From an uncultured Prolixibacteraceae bacterium (GTDB taxonomy: Bacteria; Bacteroidota; Bacteroidia; Bacteroidales; Prolixibacteraceae), in the NCBI GenBank assembly GCA_937915865.1, contig CALGIG010000123.1, positions 1 to 64,000 on the forward strand: a stretch of 64,000 nt of DNA, given 5' to 3'. The notes below the pieces were generated by a model. The model was not told the DNA's origin and ran no database searches. It was given only the letters and a program-made list of their open reading frames with translations. Numbering within the stretch: the stretch's first letter is position 1; every line of letters starts with the position of its first letter. Positions 1-8,657 of this stretch are shown piece after piece. Both the position numbers and the translations under genes were made by a program.

Positions 1-66
1 AATATGAAGAAAAAATTCAAAGCTTTTATTGAGGAAAAGTGTGAGTTTGCCCTGACAATACAATAA
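1..66 (+). CDS. Possible 3' end of a gene entering from the left edge
   Basis: The frame starting at base 1 is open and ends with TAA at 64-66, giving about 21 codons rich in lysine (it also contains an ATG at base 4). It may be the tail of a gene that begins outside the window or just a chance open frame. No family can be recognised from so short a piece. The XRE promoter starts immediately after it at 72, which fits a gene boundary here. Confidence 0.2.
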   Translation, partial: NMKKKFKAFIEEKCEFALTIQ

Positions 67-71
67 TTTTA

Positions 72-102
72 TTTGTTTTTTGCAATATTTGCAATACATT
101 TG
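72..102 (+). promoter_or_regulatory. Bacteroidota-type promoter of the XRE regulator
   Basis: TTTG at 72-75, a 19-base spacer, then TACATTTG at 95-102. This matches the known Bacteroidota sigma-ABfr consensus (-33 TTTG, 19-21 bases, -7 TAnnTTTG). Transcription would start near 109, upstream of the ATG at 133. This supports the ATG as the real start and rules out the TTG at 73. Confidence 0.65.
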
Positions 103-132
103 CATCATATTCAAAATATAAATTCCACTCCA

Positions 133-465
133 ATGATTCAAAATGATTATAATCAGAAAGTTGTTGAAAAAATAAAGAAGGTGAGATTAAGGAAGAATAT
201 CTCGCAAAACTTTATGGCGCAAGCTTTAGGTTTAACAGTAAGCGCATATAACAGAGTAGAAAACAACAAAACACAATTAACAGTCAATAATTTGAACATG
301 ATAGCCCAAACACTCGAAGCCGGGATAGAAGAACTGTTGCAAATAAACCCAAAAAACATGGTACAAAATACCAATAGCGTGGTAATGACTAATTTCTACA
401 ACGGGGAGTTGCATATAAGCATTAGTGCAGAGCAATTAAAAAAAATGGTAAATAGTAAGCTGTAA
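133..465 (+). CDS. XRE-family helix-turn-helix regulator
   Basis: A 110-residue protein with a Cro/CI-type helix-turn-helix at about residues 12-68 (the stretch with SQNFMAQALGLTVSAYNRVE is typical). The remaining 40 residues form a short tail with no recognised domain. It should bind DNA as a dimer. An in-frame TTG at 73 would lengthen it, but that codon lies inside the promoter, so ATG 133 is preferred. The next gene begins 51 bases downstream on the same strand and could be co-transcribed. Solitary XRE regulators of this size are common in Bacteroidota accessory regions; its targets cannot be told from the sequence. Confidence 0.8.
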   Translation: MIQNDYNQKVVEKIKKVRLRKNISQNFMAQALGLTVSAYNRVENNKTQLTVNNLNMIAQTLEAGIEELLQINPKNMVQNTNSVVMTNFYNGELHISISAEQLKKMVNSKL

Positions 466-516
466 GAGTAGCTATTATATCTAATCATTACAATTGTTTA
501 ACTAAAGTTCAGAACT

Positions 517-1183
517 ATGGCACAATTTCTTTACGAAAGGCATTCGGTCAATGTACACCTGAACATGGTGAAAAGGCACATCCGGCTTGCAAGGCAAATC
601 AAGGGTGCCGAAGAATTAGGGACTGTTATCGAACCTCTTTACAACGAACTGTTGGCCAAAACGGCGGCTGCAAATGTTGCTGCCGAGGAAACCGAATTTA
701 AACGTGACATCCTGACTTTGAAAGACGCGGCTCTCGATGACGTGGTGCGCGATGTGAACGATGCCTGCAAAAAATACGACCGCGATCACCCTGGAAGTTC
801 TGTTACCGACAACTTATTCCCTGGAGGGATTTCGCCCATTGTTTACGCGCCCATCGAATCGGAGCCCACGCTGGTCGGCAAGATTATTTTGGCGATCGCG
901 AACCTTGGCGAAGGACATTTGCTCGCGCAATACGTGCCCCATTTACAGGCAGCCGCGAGCGAGGCAAAAAGCGCTATCGATGAACTACATACAGCCTTAC
1001 CTCCGAAAAAAAAAAAAAAAAATGGCCGATGCAGCCGTTACAATCGCCAAAATGAACCTGGCCCGCCAATACGAACAAAACATTTATGCGGCAAGCGCCA
1101 AATTCGGCAAAACATTCGCCAACAGGTTGTTCCCGGTTATCAGCCTACCTGCCAGACCCGAAAATACGGACGAACCCAAATAA
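517..1183 (+). pseudogene. Hypothetical protein interrupted by a +1 shift at a 17-A run
   Basis: The first frame runs from ATG 517 into a run of 17 A at 1006-1022, coding five lysines. Beyond it the frame gives basic, low-quality sequence to 1266. The frame shifted by one (entered at 1022 with ATG) reads sensibly: MADAAVTIAKMNLARQYEQN and on to a stop at 1181-1183, with Pro/Glu-rich C-terminus. Joined, the product would be about 222 residues: mostly helical, Ala/Glu-rich, no signal peptide or membrane segment. No family recognised. The gene is visibly richer in GC than the AT-rich DNA after it. It could be a real inactivating slip, a sequencing indel, or expression by polymerase slippage on the A run. 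Alternatively ATG 1022 starts a separate 53-residue protein. Confidence 0.6.
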
Positions 1184-1423
1184 AGAAGCAAGATAAGTTT
1201 TGTATATACAAAATAAACGGGTTTGTGTATGAATTAGAACTACACAGAGTCCTCAAAACACCATGAAACGAAAATTTAATTTTTTTTGGGTTCAAAAAGA
1301 CAGCTAAAACAATTTTACAAAACTTCAAGACCGGAAAAGTGAGCATAAAAAGAAAATGAACTTGGGAGTATTGGACCTTCATCCTGTCTTCAAAATTCAT
1401 CGATGAACTGAAGTTATGCAACT

Positions 1424-1658
1424 AATAACGTGAGTTCGATGTGAGAGTAAATTGTTTATGACTGAAATACTGCAAATTAATAAGGTTAAAAAACTTATGT
1501 TCCGAATTTCCGCTAAGGTTGAATTCAAAAAATAAGGTTTCAAAACCTTATAATGTCTTTTAAACCATAGAAGAAGAATACATATCCCTATAATACAAAA
1601 CCGTATTGCCTTATTTACAAAATATTACGATTAGATTTAGATCGAACTCACGTTAATA
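1424..1658. mobile_element. MITE-like element with 13-bp TIRs and 5-bp TSD
   Basis: ACGTGAGTTCGAT at 1429-1441 is repeated as a perfect inverted copy at 1641-1653. Both ends are flanked by TAATA (1424-1428 and 1654-1658). The 225-bp interior is AT-rich with no credible gene and contains a 20-base near-perfect palindrome at 1532-1551 (ATAAGGTTT on one side, AAACCTTAT on the other). Inverted ends, a short direct flank and no coding capacity are what a non-autonomous transposon (MITE) or a collapsed IS looks like. The parent IS family was not identified. It fills most of the gene-free stretch 1184-1775. Confidence 0.6.
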
Positions 1659-1715
1659 ATGTGCAAATCAAATCTTGAAGAGGTGAAAATCAGAACGACA
1701 GCAACGTATGTCAAA

Positions 1716-1745
1716 AAAAAGGAGGCTCAACCGAACCTCCTTTTT
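1716..1745 (-). terminator. Rho-independent terminator after guaA
   Basis: On the minus strand the arm AAAAAGGAGG (plus 1736-1745) pairs with CCTCCTTTTT (plus 1716-1725), and U residues continue for eight bases. It lies 30 bases past the guaA stop codon. The A-tract on the opposite side makes it usable in both directions. Confidence 0.8.
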
Positions 1746-1775
1746 CCTTTATACTTTTTTTCTTTTGACTTGATC

Positions 1776-3305
1776 TTATTCCCACTCGATAGTTGCCGGT
1801 GGTTTTGAGCTGATGTCGTAAACTACGCGGTTAATGCCACGCACTTTGTTGATGATTTCGTTCGACATTTTAGCAAGAAAATCGTAAGGCAAATGCACCC
1901 AATCAGCAGTCATTCCATCGGTTGAAGCAACAGCACGTAAAGCGACTACGTTCTCGTAAGTACGTTCATCGCCCATTACACCAACCGATTGAACCGGAAG
2001 CAGCATTACGCCCGCCTGCCATACTTTATCGTACAAACCCCATTCTTTCAACCCTTCAATAAAAATATGGTCGGCTTCCTGTAGAATACGAACTTTTTCG
2101 GGAGTGATGTCACTCAAAATGCGAATACCCAAACCTGGCCCCGGGAACGGGTGACGACCCAATAATTCGGGTTTCATATTCAACGCCTTCCCTACCCTGC
2201 GCACTTCGTCTTTAAACAAAAGTCGCAAAGGCTCAACCACTTTCAGGTGCATTTTTTCGGGCAATCCACCAACATTGTGATGCGATTTGATGGTTGCCGA
2301 TGGTCCGTTTACCGAAACCGACTCGATAACATCGGGATAAATTGTACCCTGAGCCAACCATTTTACATCCTGTATTTTGTGTGCTTCAACATCGAATACT
2401 TCGATGAAATCGCGGCCAATGATTTTACGTTTCTTTTCGGGCTCGGTAACTCCGGCTAAATCGCCCCAGAATTTTTGACTGGCATCAACGCCAATTACAT
2501 TTAAACCCATATCCTTATATGAATCGAGCACGCGCTCAAATTCATTTTTTCGGAGAAGACCATTGTCAACAAATATACAAGTCAGGTTTTTACCAATGGC
2601 GCGGTTAAGCAATACCCCGGCAACCGAGGAATCGACCCCACCGGAAAGGCCAAGAACAACTTTGTCGCTGCCCAGTTTGGCTTTCAATTCTTTAACTGTG
2701 GTTTCGATGAAGGAATCTGGAGTCCAGTCTTGTTTGCAACCGCAAATGTCAACTACAAAGTTTCTGAGCAACTTGGTCCCTTCAGTTGTATGGTATACTT
2801 CAGGATGAAATTGAATAGCATAAGTTTCTTCACCTTCAATCTGGTAAGCAGCATATTCAACATCAGCAGTACTGGCAATCACTTTGTAATTCTCAGGAAT
2901 ACGAACAATCGTATCGCCATGCGACATCCAAACCTGTGTATGCTGGCTAATACCATTCAGCAGTTTGTTTGAGTTATCAATAAAACCCAGGTTTGCACGG
3001 CCATATTCGCGTGAATTCGACGGAGCAACTTCTCCTCCAAAGAAATGCGACAGATATTGAGCGCCATAACAAACTCCCAGCAAAGGAGTTTCACCTTTTA
3101 TTAACGACAAGTCGGGTTTAGGTGCGTTGGTATCGCGAACAGAAAAAGGGCTTCCTGAAAGGATAACTCCCTTAACTGTTTCATCTATCGCCGGATAATG
3201 ATTGTATGGATAAATCTCGCAATAAACATTTAACTCCCTGACACGACGTCCAATTAACTGAGTGTATTGCGAACCAAAATCGAAAATCAGAATTTTTTCC
3301 TGCAT
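1776..3305 (-). CDS. guaA: GMP synthase (glutamine-hydrolysing)
   Basis: A 509-residue cytoplasmic enzyme that converts XMP to GMP using ATP and glutamine, the last step of de novo guanine nucleotide synthesis. The N-terminal class I glutamine amidotransferase carries the nucleophile Cys79 (GVCYGAQ) with His167 and Glu169 (QFHPEV). The ATP-pyrophosphatase domain has the P-loop SGGVDSS at 221-227. The C-terminal dimerisation domain ends in the characteristic PPATIEWE. Length is standard for the family. It appears to be a single-gene unit with its own terminator downstream and a possible promoter just upstream. Confidence 0.98.
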   Translation of the reverse strand: MQEKILIFDFGSQYTQLIGRRVRELNVYCEIYPYNHYPAIDETVKGVILSGSPFSVRDTNAPKPDLSLIKGETPLLGVCYGAQYLSHFFGGEVAPSNSREYGRANLGFIDNSNKLLNGISQHTQVWMSHGDTIVRIPENYKVIASTADVEYAAYQIEGEETYAIQFHPEVYHTTEGTKLLRNFVVDICGCKQDWTPDSFIETTVKELKAKLGSDKVVLGLSGGVDSSVAGVLLNRAIGKNLTCIFVDNGLLRKNEFERVLDSYKDMGLNVIGVDASQKFWGDLAGVTEPEKKRKIIGRDFIEVFDVEAHKIQDVKWLAQGTIYPDVIESVSVNGPSATIKSHHNVGGLPEKMHLKVVEPLRLLFKDEVRRVGKALNMKPELLGRHPFPGPGLGIRILSDITPEKVRILQEADHIFIEGLKEWGLYDKVWQAGVMLLPVQSVGVMGDERTYENVVALRAVASTDGMTADWVHLPYDFLAKMSNEIINKVRGINRVVYDISSKPPATIEWE

Positions 3306-3325
3306 GAAGATATTTTTTGATGCGC

Positions 3326-3354
3326 CAAAGATAATTAAAAATGAAACTTACAAA
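3326..3354 (-). promoter_or_regulatory. Possible guaA promoter
   Basis: On the minus strand TATCTTTG (plus 3326-3333) matches the Bacteroidota -7 box. A TTTG (plus 3351-3354) lies 17 bases further up, two bases short of the usual 19-21 spacer. It sits about 20 bases before the guaA start. The spacing makes this tentative. Confidence 0.35.
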
Positions 3355-3429
3355 CCGCGATTTCTGTTTTGACAAAAATTGGTAAAGTTAAAGTAAGGAA
3401 CCACCAGGCGAAATAAATTTAACCAATAA

Positions 3430-5046
3430 TCAATTCACTTTTACAATCTTGCCACTTCCAACTATTTGATTGTTGTTTAACAACTTATACAAATAAAAAC
3501 CCGAAACCAGGCGATTAGGGCCTTCGAAGTTAAGCCTGATTATATCTTCATGATTTGCAAGCGATTGTTTTAGTACTAAAACGCCACTTGAATTATATAA
3601 TTCGAACATTAAGTTTCCTGAAATATCCGGAGGAAATTGAATCATTAACTCGTTGGTAAACGGATTAGGATAAACTGAAAACCGCTGTAGCGCCAATGGA
3701 TTTTCGATGCCTGTTACTTCTCCTTGCCATTGCTGATCGAGAAAAGCCAATCGCTGGGTTATCCAACTCTTCATCCAGTTAATTTCGTCACTGTAGGTTT
3801 GACCAATGTAATAATTTGGCCAGACATAAAAACCCATAACACCTTTCCAGCATAGGTAATTGCGATCTTTTGATTCAGATAGCAGATTGGTAAGGCTATC
3901 GATAACATAGTTTATCCGCTGATCTGAAAGTTCTTTTTTACGAAGGGTTGTCCATCTGTTTTTTAATTTCGTAACAAAAGCCTGGTCTTTCATCAGTTTT
4001 GCCCACCAGAAAGGGATTTGCCAACCATCGGTACCCAAATTCGCCTTATATTGAAAACCAGAAGTAATCCAGGCATCGTAGTAATTTGCATTTCCATAGC
4101 CCAAGTTAAAATCCCATATAGGGCCGCAATTCATCATACCATTTTTGTCCTTATATAAATAAGAGCTTAACCGATAGCCATCAACATTTTTCGACATTTC
4201 ATTGATAATCATGAAATCGACAAAAGAGGAATCGTTTAAGAATTCGTGGTAGTTCCCGGGATATTTGAAATTTTCGGTATATAAAGCATTCTCCAAAATC
4301 TTTATATACGTTTGAATATAACTTTTTTGGGGATTTGTAATTTCATCGTACTTCGGATAATCATATTGGTAATAAGTTTTCCCGGTAACATTTGAGTAAT
4401 TTGAATACCATCCATCGCCGCCACTTCCGGTAGTTTTATCAATTTTAATAATATAGCCACCCGTCAAGTCTTCGCCTGAATTATCGGTATTCTTTAATTT
4501 GGCAATATCTACCCGGTTTTTATTCCGTTTGATTTTTTCCATCAAAACATAAACTCCCTGATAAGTTCCGTTCAGGAAAAGTTCGACAAACCGACACCGA
4601 GGCGACCAATGCCCTAATTTCGCATCGAGAGTATAAGTAAGTACATTCCGAATTAATGTTTTATCAGTATATGGGGCATAAAGAATCCAATCATTCTCAT
4701 CGGGCATATCAAGTAGCGGATAGTCAGTAGTCTGCAAACTACTATTCTTTGTTTCAAGACCATAACTTTTTTTGGGGAACATTTGTGAAGAAGAACCCCG
4801 AATTTCAATTCCAATTTTGCCACTGAAATTATTCATTGGGTCACTTAAAGAATTTCGTTTTCCAACTCCATTCCAAATGATTCCCATATCGACAATTATT
4901 TTAGGTTCATCTAATATAGTTTTCCCTCCAGTATTGATAATAACTATAGGAAGGTTTGACGAACTGAACGTGATCTGAGCTGAAACAAAGTACCTGAACA
5001 GAATAAAAAAAGACAATACGAAAACACACCTGATGTAGGGAAACAT
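3430..5046 (-). CDS. Secreted CotH-like kinase family protein with T9SS sorting domain
   Basis: A 538-residue protein with an N-terminal signal peptide (hydrophobic stretch 5-22 ending SAQ) and a CotH-type fold. Recognisable family signatures are EIRGSSSQMFPKKSY at about 81-95, YVLMEKIKRN at 166-175 and PIWDFNLGYGN at 309-319. CotH proteins are atypical kinases first known from spore coats; secreted bacterial members are common and their substrates mostly unknown. The last 85 residues (from YPNPF) are a type A T9SS sorting domain, so the protein should cross the outer membrane and be attached to the surface or released. It follows the DUF1080 gene, separated by a terminator, so it is probably transcribed separately. 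Confidence 0.85.
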   Translation of the reverse strand: MFPYIRCVFVLSFFILFRYFVSAQITFSSSNLPIVIINTGGKTILDEPKIIVDMGIIWNGVGKRNSLSDPMNNFSGKIGIEIRGSSSQMFPKKSYGLETKNSSLQTTDYPLLDMPDENDWILYAPYTDKTLIRNVLTYTLDAKLGHWSPRCRFVELFLNGTYQGVYVLMEKIKRNKNRVDIAKLKNTDNSGEDLTGGYIIKIDKTTGSGGDGWYSNYSNVTGKTYYQYDYPKYDEITNPQKSYIQTYIKILENALYTENFKYPGNYHEFLNDSSFVDFMIINEMSKNVDGYRLSSYLYKDKNGMMNCGPIWDFNLGYGNANYYDAWITSGFQYKANLGTDGWQIPFWWAKLMKDQAFVTKLKNRWTTLRKKELSDQRINYVIDSLTNLLSESKDRNYLCWKGVMGFYVWPNYYIGQTYSDEINWMKSWITQRLAFLDQQWQGEVTGIENPLALQRFSVYPNPFTNELMIQFPPDISGNLMFELYNSSGVLVLKQSLANHEDIIRLNFEGPNRLVSGFYLYKLLNNNQIVGSGKIVKVN

Positions 5047-5071
5047 TGTTTGTGGTTCTATTAGAAATTAA

Positions 5072-5105
5072 AAGCGAAGCTTTCAAAAAACAGAAAGCTT
5101 CGCTT
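5072..5105 (-). terminator. Rho-independent terminator after the DUF1080 gene
   Basis: A perfect 13-bp stem, AAGCGAAGCTTTC at 5072-5084 against GAAAGCTTCGCTT at 5093-5105, with an 8-base loop. On the minus strand the stem is followed by TTTTAATTT. It lies between the DUF1080 stop codon and the CotH start codon. Confidence 0.75.
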
Positions 5106-5120
5106 CAAAGGTATAAGTTT

Positions 5121-5876
5121 TTATAGTTCTCTTATCCAAATATTCCGATAACTTACCGGATTTCCATGATCCTGAAGGATTACAGGCCCAGCGCCATGAG
5201 GTTTCACAAAATATTCAGGAATGCCAATATATTCAGTTGGTCCGCGCAATGCAACATGATTTTGAACCAGAACACCATTTTGCAACACAGTTACATAAGG
5301 AGGTGTGAAAAATGTTCCGTTTGAGTTGAAACGTGGAGCTGTATAAATTATGTCATAAGTTTGCCAAACACCAGGTCCTTTGCAAACATTTACCAATGGT
5401 GGATATTGCTTGTACAAACTTCCGGCCTGACCATTACGATATGTGCGATTGTTATAATTATCCAAAACCTGAACTTCATAAAGCCCCTGAAGGAAAATTC
5501 CACTATTACCTCGCCCCTGACTTTCCCCAACTACTTCAGACGGAGTACGCCATTCAATGTGTAGCTGGAAATCATTGAATTGTCTTTTAGTTTTTATTAC
5601 ACCAGTTCCTTTAGCAACAGTTACACAACCATCAGCTACGGTCCATCCTGGTTCCGTACCAGCATCATTAGTCCATTCAGCGCCCAAATTCTTACCATCG
5701 AACAAGATAATAGCATCCGACGGGGCATCAGATGGCGTTTGACCAGGTGTAACAACCTGAATTTCGGGATCCCAAATTTCAGTCATCTCAGGTTTCATAG
5801 GGAAATCAGTCCTGCCCTGGGCAAACGTAGCAGAAACTGCCAAAACAGCAACTACTGAAACAAATACACTTTTCAT
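5121..5876 (-). CDS. Secreted DUF1080 (3-keto-disaccharide hydrolase-type) protein
   Basis: From ATG 5876 the protein has 251 residues and starts with a clean signal peptide (MKSVFVSVVAVLAVSATFAQ). A longer frame reaching 5924 would bury this signal, so the shorter start is preferred. The rest is one DUF1080 beta-sandwich: LFDGKNL, the W-T-V-A-D-G stretch, RQFNDFQLHIEWRTP and GNSGIFLQGLYEVQVLD are family hallmarks. Members resemble concanavalin-like lectins/glucanases and some hydrolyse 3-keto-glycosides. It lies downstream of the phosphohexomutase gene, separated by a terminator. Exact substrate unknown. Confidence 0.85.
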   Translation of the reverse strand: MKSVFVSVVAVLAVSATFAQGRTDFPMKPEMTEIWDPEIQVVTPGQTPSDAPSDAIILFDGKNLGAEWTNDAGTEPGWTVADGCVTVAKGTGVIKTKRQFNDFQLHIEWRTPSEVVGESQGRGNSGIFLQGLYEVQVLDNYNNRTYRNGQAGSLYKQYPPLVNVCKGPGVWQTYDIIYTAPRFNSNGTFFTPPYVTVLQNGVLVQNHVALRGPTEYIGIPEYFVKPHGAGPVILQDHGNPVSYRNIWIREL

Positions 5877-5911
5877 TTTAATCGGTTTTATTAATTTATA
5901 ATTTAGTAAAA

Positions 5912-5954
5912 AGTCAATAGTCATAAAAAATAAATTTTCAAATGACTATTGACT
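5912..5954 (-). terminator. Rho-independent terminator after the phosphohexomutase gene
   Basis: A perfect 13-bp stem, AGTCAATAGTCAT at 5912-5924 and its inverse at 5942-5954, with a 17-base AT-rich loop. On the minus strand the stem runs into TTTTTAC. It begins 11 bases past the mutase stop codon. Confidence 0.75.
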
Positions 5955-5965
5955 AATGGTTTGAT

Positions 5966-7711
5966 TTACAAATCCAATTCTTTCATTATTGCCTCAATCT
6001 TCTCATCTGATAGTTTTTCAACGGCATCAAAATCAGCCCTATTAGTCAGGTTCCCGGCAACTTCAAAATAAAATTTGATCTTTGGTTCTGTTCCCGAAGG
6101 CCTTACCGAAATTTTTGTTCCGTCTTCAGTAAAGAACTGCAATACATTAGAAGTAGTTTTCTGATTGATTTTAGTTTCTTCACCTGTAATCAGGTTTTTT
6201 GCAATTAGTGTTTCATAATCCTTCACTACAGCTAGTTTTGAACCACCAAGTACTTTAGGTGGGGTACTACGAAAATTGACCATCATTTGCTGAATCTCTT
6301 CAGCTCCGGTTTTTCCTTTACGAACAACATACTTCATTTTTTCCCGCGAATATCCGTATTCGAGATAAATATCCAGAAGCATTTCGTAAAGCGATTTGCC
6401 TTGGTCTTTAGCCCATGCAGCAATTTCAGCCATCAATGCACACGACGAAACGGCGTCTTTATCACGAACAAAATCGGCAGGCATGAAACCAAAACTTTCC
6501 TCACCTCCGCCAATATAAACTTTCTGTCCTTCAAAATCACGGATAACTTCAGCGATGTATTTAAATCCTGTGAAAACATCAAAGTATTCAACATCATTCC
6601 TTTCTGCAATTTTGGCGATAAGCTCTGTAGTTACAATAGTTTTTACAATAAATTCATTGCCTGCCAGTTTACCGCTTTCTTTCCTCTTACTGATGATGTA
6701 ATAAATGAAAACCAAGGCTGTTTGATTTCCATTCAGGATAACAAACCGGCCTTTATCGTTTTTAACTGCAACACCAATACGATCGGCATCGGGATCAGAG
6801 GCCAAAACCACATCAGCATCAGTTTCTACAGCCTTAGCTATTGCCATTTCCAATGCAGCTGTTTCTTCGGGGTTAGGCGAAATAACGGTCGGAAAATCAC
6901 CGCTTACAACATCTTGTTCAGGAACATTTATAATATTTGTAAATCCGAACTTGTGCAAAGCGGCGGGAATCAGTTTTACACCAGTACCATGAATGGGGGT
7001 ATATACTATTTTAAGGTTTTTCTGACGCTCAATAACATCGGGCGATATTGATACACTTTTAACTTTTTCGAGAAAAAGTTCGTCCATTTCGGCCCCCATT
7101 ATAGCAATTAGCGATGGATCACCATTGAACTTAATATCTGACGCCTTAACCTGAAGTACCTCATTAATAATGTTTACATCATGTGGTTCAACAATTTGTG
7201 AACCATCAGTCCAATAAGCTTTGTAGCCATTGTATTCTTTCGGGTTGTGCGATGCAGTAAGGATAATTCCACTCTGGCACCCTAGCTGGCGAATAGCAAA
7301 CGACAATTCAGGTGTTGGGCGCAAATCTTCAAAAAGGAAAACCGTTATGCCATTAGCAGCAAAAATTCCGGCGCTGGTTTCGGCAAACAAGCGGCTGTTG
7401 TTCCGACAATCGTGACCAATTGCTACTTTTATTTCCTCACCGGCAAAACATTTTTTCAGATAATTACTCAATCCCTGGGTTGCAGCCCCAACAGTATATA
7501 TATTCATGCGGTTGGTCCCTGCTCCCATTATTCCTCTTAAACCGCCTGTACCAAATTCAAGATCACGATAAAACGAATCAATTAGTTCGGTCGGATCGTC
7601 GCTATTTAACATCCTTCGAACTTCGGTTTTGGTCGCTTCATCATAAACATCAGACAGCCATTCGGTAGCTCTGGCTTTCACACTTTCTATAACTTCATGA
7701 TTTGTTGCCAT
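5966..7711 (-). CDS. Phospho-sugar mutase (phosphoglucomutase/phosphomannomutase family)
   Basis: A 581-residue cytoplasmic alpha-D-phosphohexomutase that interconverts hexose 1- and 6-phosphates. The phosphoserine loop TASHNPKEYNGYK puts the catalytic Ser at 154; the metal loop is DPDADRIG; the sugar-binding loop is GGGEESFG; the C-terminal phosphate-binding motif is RPSGTEPKIKFY. Length matches the longer PgcA-type Bacteroidota enzymes. It follows the dTDP-rhamnose genes on the same strand (70-base gap) and could supply glucose 1-phosphate for RmlA, which is inference from position. Substrate preference (Glc, Man or GlcN) cannot be decided here. Confidence 0.93.
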   Translation of the reverse strand: MATNHEVIESVKARATEWLSDVYDEATKTEVRRMLNSDDPTELIDSFYRDLEFGTGGLRGIMGAGTNRMNIYTVGAATQGLSNYLKKCFAGEEIKVAIGHDCRNNSRLFAETSAGIFAANGITVFLFEDLRPTPELSFAIRQLGCQSGIILTASHNPKEYNGYKAYWTDGSQIVEPHDVNIINEVLQVKASDIKFNGDPSLIAIMGAEMDELFLEKVKSVSISPDVIERQKNLKIVYTPIHGTGVKLIPAALHKFGFTNIINVPEQDVVSGDFPTVISPNPEETAALEMAIAKAVETDADVVLASDPDADRIGVAVKNDKGRFVILNGNQTALVFIYYIISKRKESGKLAGNEFIVKTIVTTELIAKIAERNDVEYFDVFTGFKYIAEVIRDFEGQKVYIGGGEESFGFMPADFVRDKDAVSSCALMAEIAAWAKDQGKSLYEMLLDIYLEYGYSREKMKYVVRKGKTGAEEIQQMMVNFRSTPPKVLGGSKLAVVKDYETLIAKNLITGEETKINQKTTSNVLQFFTEDGTKISVRPSGTEPKIKFYFEVAGNLTNRADFDAVEKLSDEKIEAIMKELDL

Positions 7712-7781
7712 GTCTTAAGATTTATAATTTAACTATTTACAATTTCAAATCCCCTGTTAGGTTTTGCACCTAAAATCAATG

Positions 7782-8657
7782 TTATTGGAGTTCAATATTC
7801 TGAAAATAAGAAGCCAGGCTATCTCTCCAATGAGGTATTTGCAGGCCAAAAATAGTCTTAATTTTCGATTTATTCATTACACTATAAGCTGGTCGTTTTA
7901 CTGGTGAAGGATAATCTTCGGAAGCAATCGGTTTCACAAAACAATTGATGTGAGCGATGTCGAAAATAGCCTTTGTAAAATCGTACCAACTGGCTACTCC
8001 TTCATTCGAATAATGATAAATACCAGGCACATGCGATTTTTCACCCTTAATCACTGACGAAATGATTGTTAGAATTGCCTGTGCCAAATCGGCTGCATTG
8101 GTCGGACTTCCAATCTGATCGGCAATTACGCCAATTTCAGATTTCTCCTTTCCGAGCCTGAGCATTGTTTTAACAAAATTGTTACCAAATGCCGAGTATA
8201 ACCACGATGTACGAATAATCATGCTTTCGGGATTATTCTGCAGACAAAGGGTTTCGCCATCAAGTTTTGTACTTCCGTAAACCGACTGTGGATCTACACT
8301 CTGCTCTTCAGTGTAAGGCCGCGGGCCGTTGCCGTTAAACACGTAGTCGGTTGAAATATGAATGATTTTGCAAGCTACTTTGGTGGATTCTTCTGCCAGG
8401 ATTTCAACAGCACGTGCATTTAGCAAATAAGCAGTTTCCCTGTCAGTTTCAGCTTTATCAACAGCTGTGTAAGCAGCACAATTGATCAGGAAAGCAGGCT
8501 GATAACTAGTTATAAAAGCTGAAACATCGGCTTGACTGGTAATATTCAGTTCGGCCACATCTGTAAAGCAAAATTCCAATGATGAAAATCGGTCAGCAAT
8601 TTTTCTGATTTCAGATCCCAGTTGACCATTTGCACCGGTTACAAGTACTTTAGCCAT
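7782..8657 (-). CDS. rmlD: dTDP-4-dehydrorhamnose reductase
   Basis: From ATG 8657 a 291-residue short-chain dehydrogenase that reduces dTDP-4-keto-L-rhamnose to dTDP-L-rhamnose. The Rossmann motif GANGQLG is at 8-14, STDYVFNG at 102-109 and the catalytic YxxxK at Tyr127/Lys131. The start at 8657 places the nucleotide loop at the usual distance; a longer in-frame start at 8687 lies deeper in rmlC. The gene overlaps rmlC by 8 bases, indicating translational coupling in an rmlA-rmlC-rmlD unit. Confidence 0.95.
   Translation of the reverse strand: MAKVLVTGANGQLGSEIRKIADRFSSLEFCFTDVAELNITSQADVSAFITSYQPAFLINCAAYTAVDKAETDRETAYLLNARAVEILAEESTKVACKIIHISTDYVFNGNGPRPYTEEQSVDPQSVYGSTKLDGETLCLQNNPESMIIRTSWLYSAFGNNFVKTMLRLGKEKSEIGVIADQIGSPTNAADLAQAILTIISSVIKGEKSHVPGIYHYSNEGVASWYDFTKAIFDIAHINCFVKPIASEDYPSPVKRPAYSVMNKSKIKTIFGLQIPHWRDSLASYFQNIELQ

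Noticed and set aside
73..132. TTG start for the XRE gene
   Set aside because: The codon lies inside a full promoter; ATG 133 gives the normal family start.
1140..1421. 93-codon frame on the minus strand
   Set aside because: Lies across the broken hypothetical gene and AT-rich DNA; Phe/Ser-rich sequence without signal peptide or domain pattern.
5106..5140. CotH promoter (TACCTTTG with TTTG 23 bases upstream, minus strand)
   Set aside because: Spacing too long and the start site would fall inside the terminator stem.
6287..7051. 254-codon open frame on the plus strand
   Set aside because: Shadow of the phosphohexomutase gene; Asn/Phe-rich with no motif.
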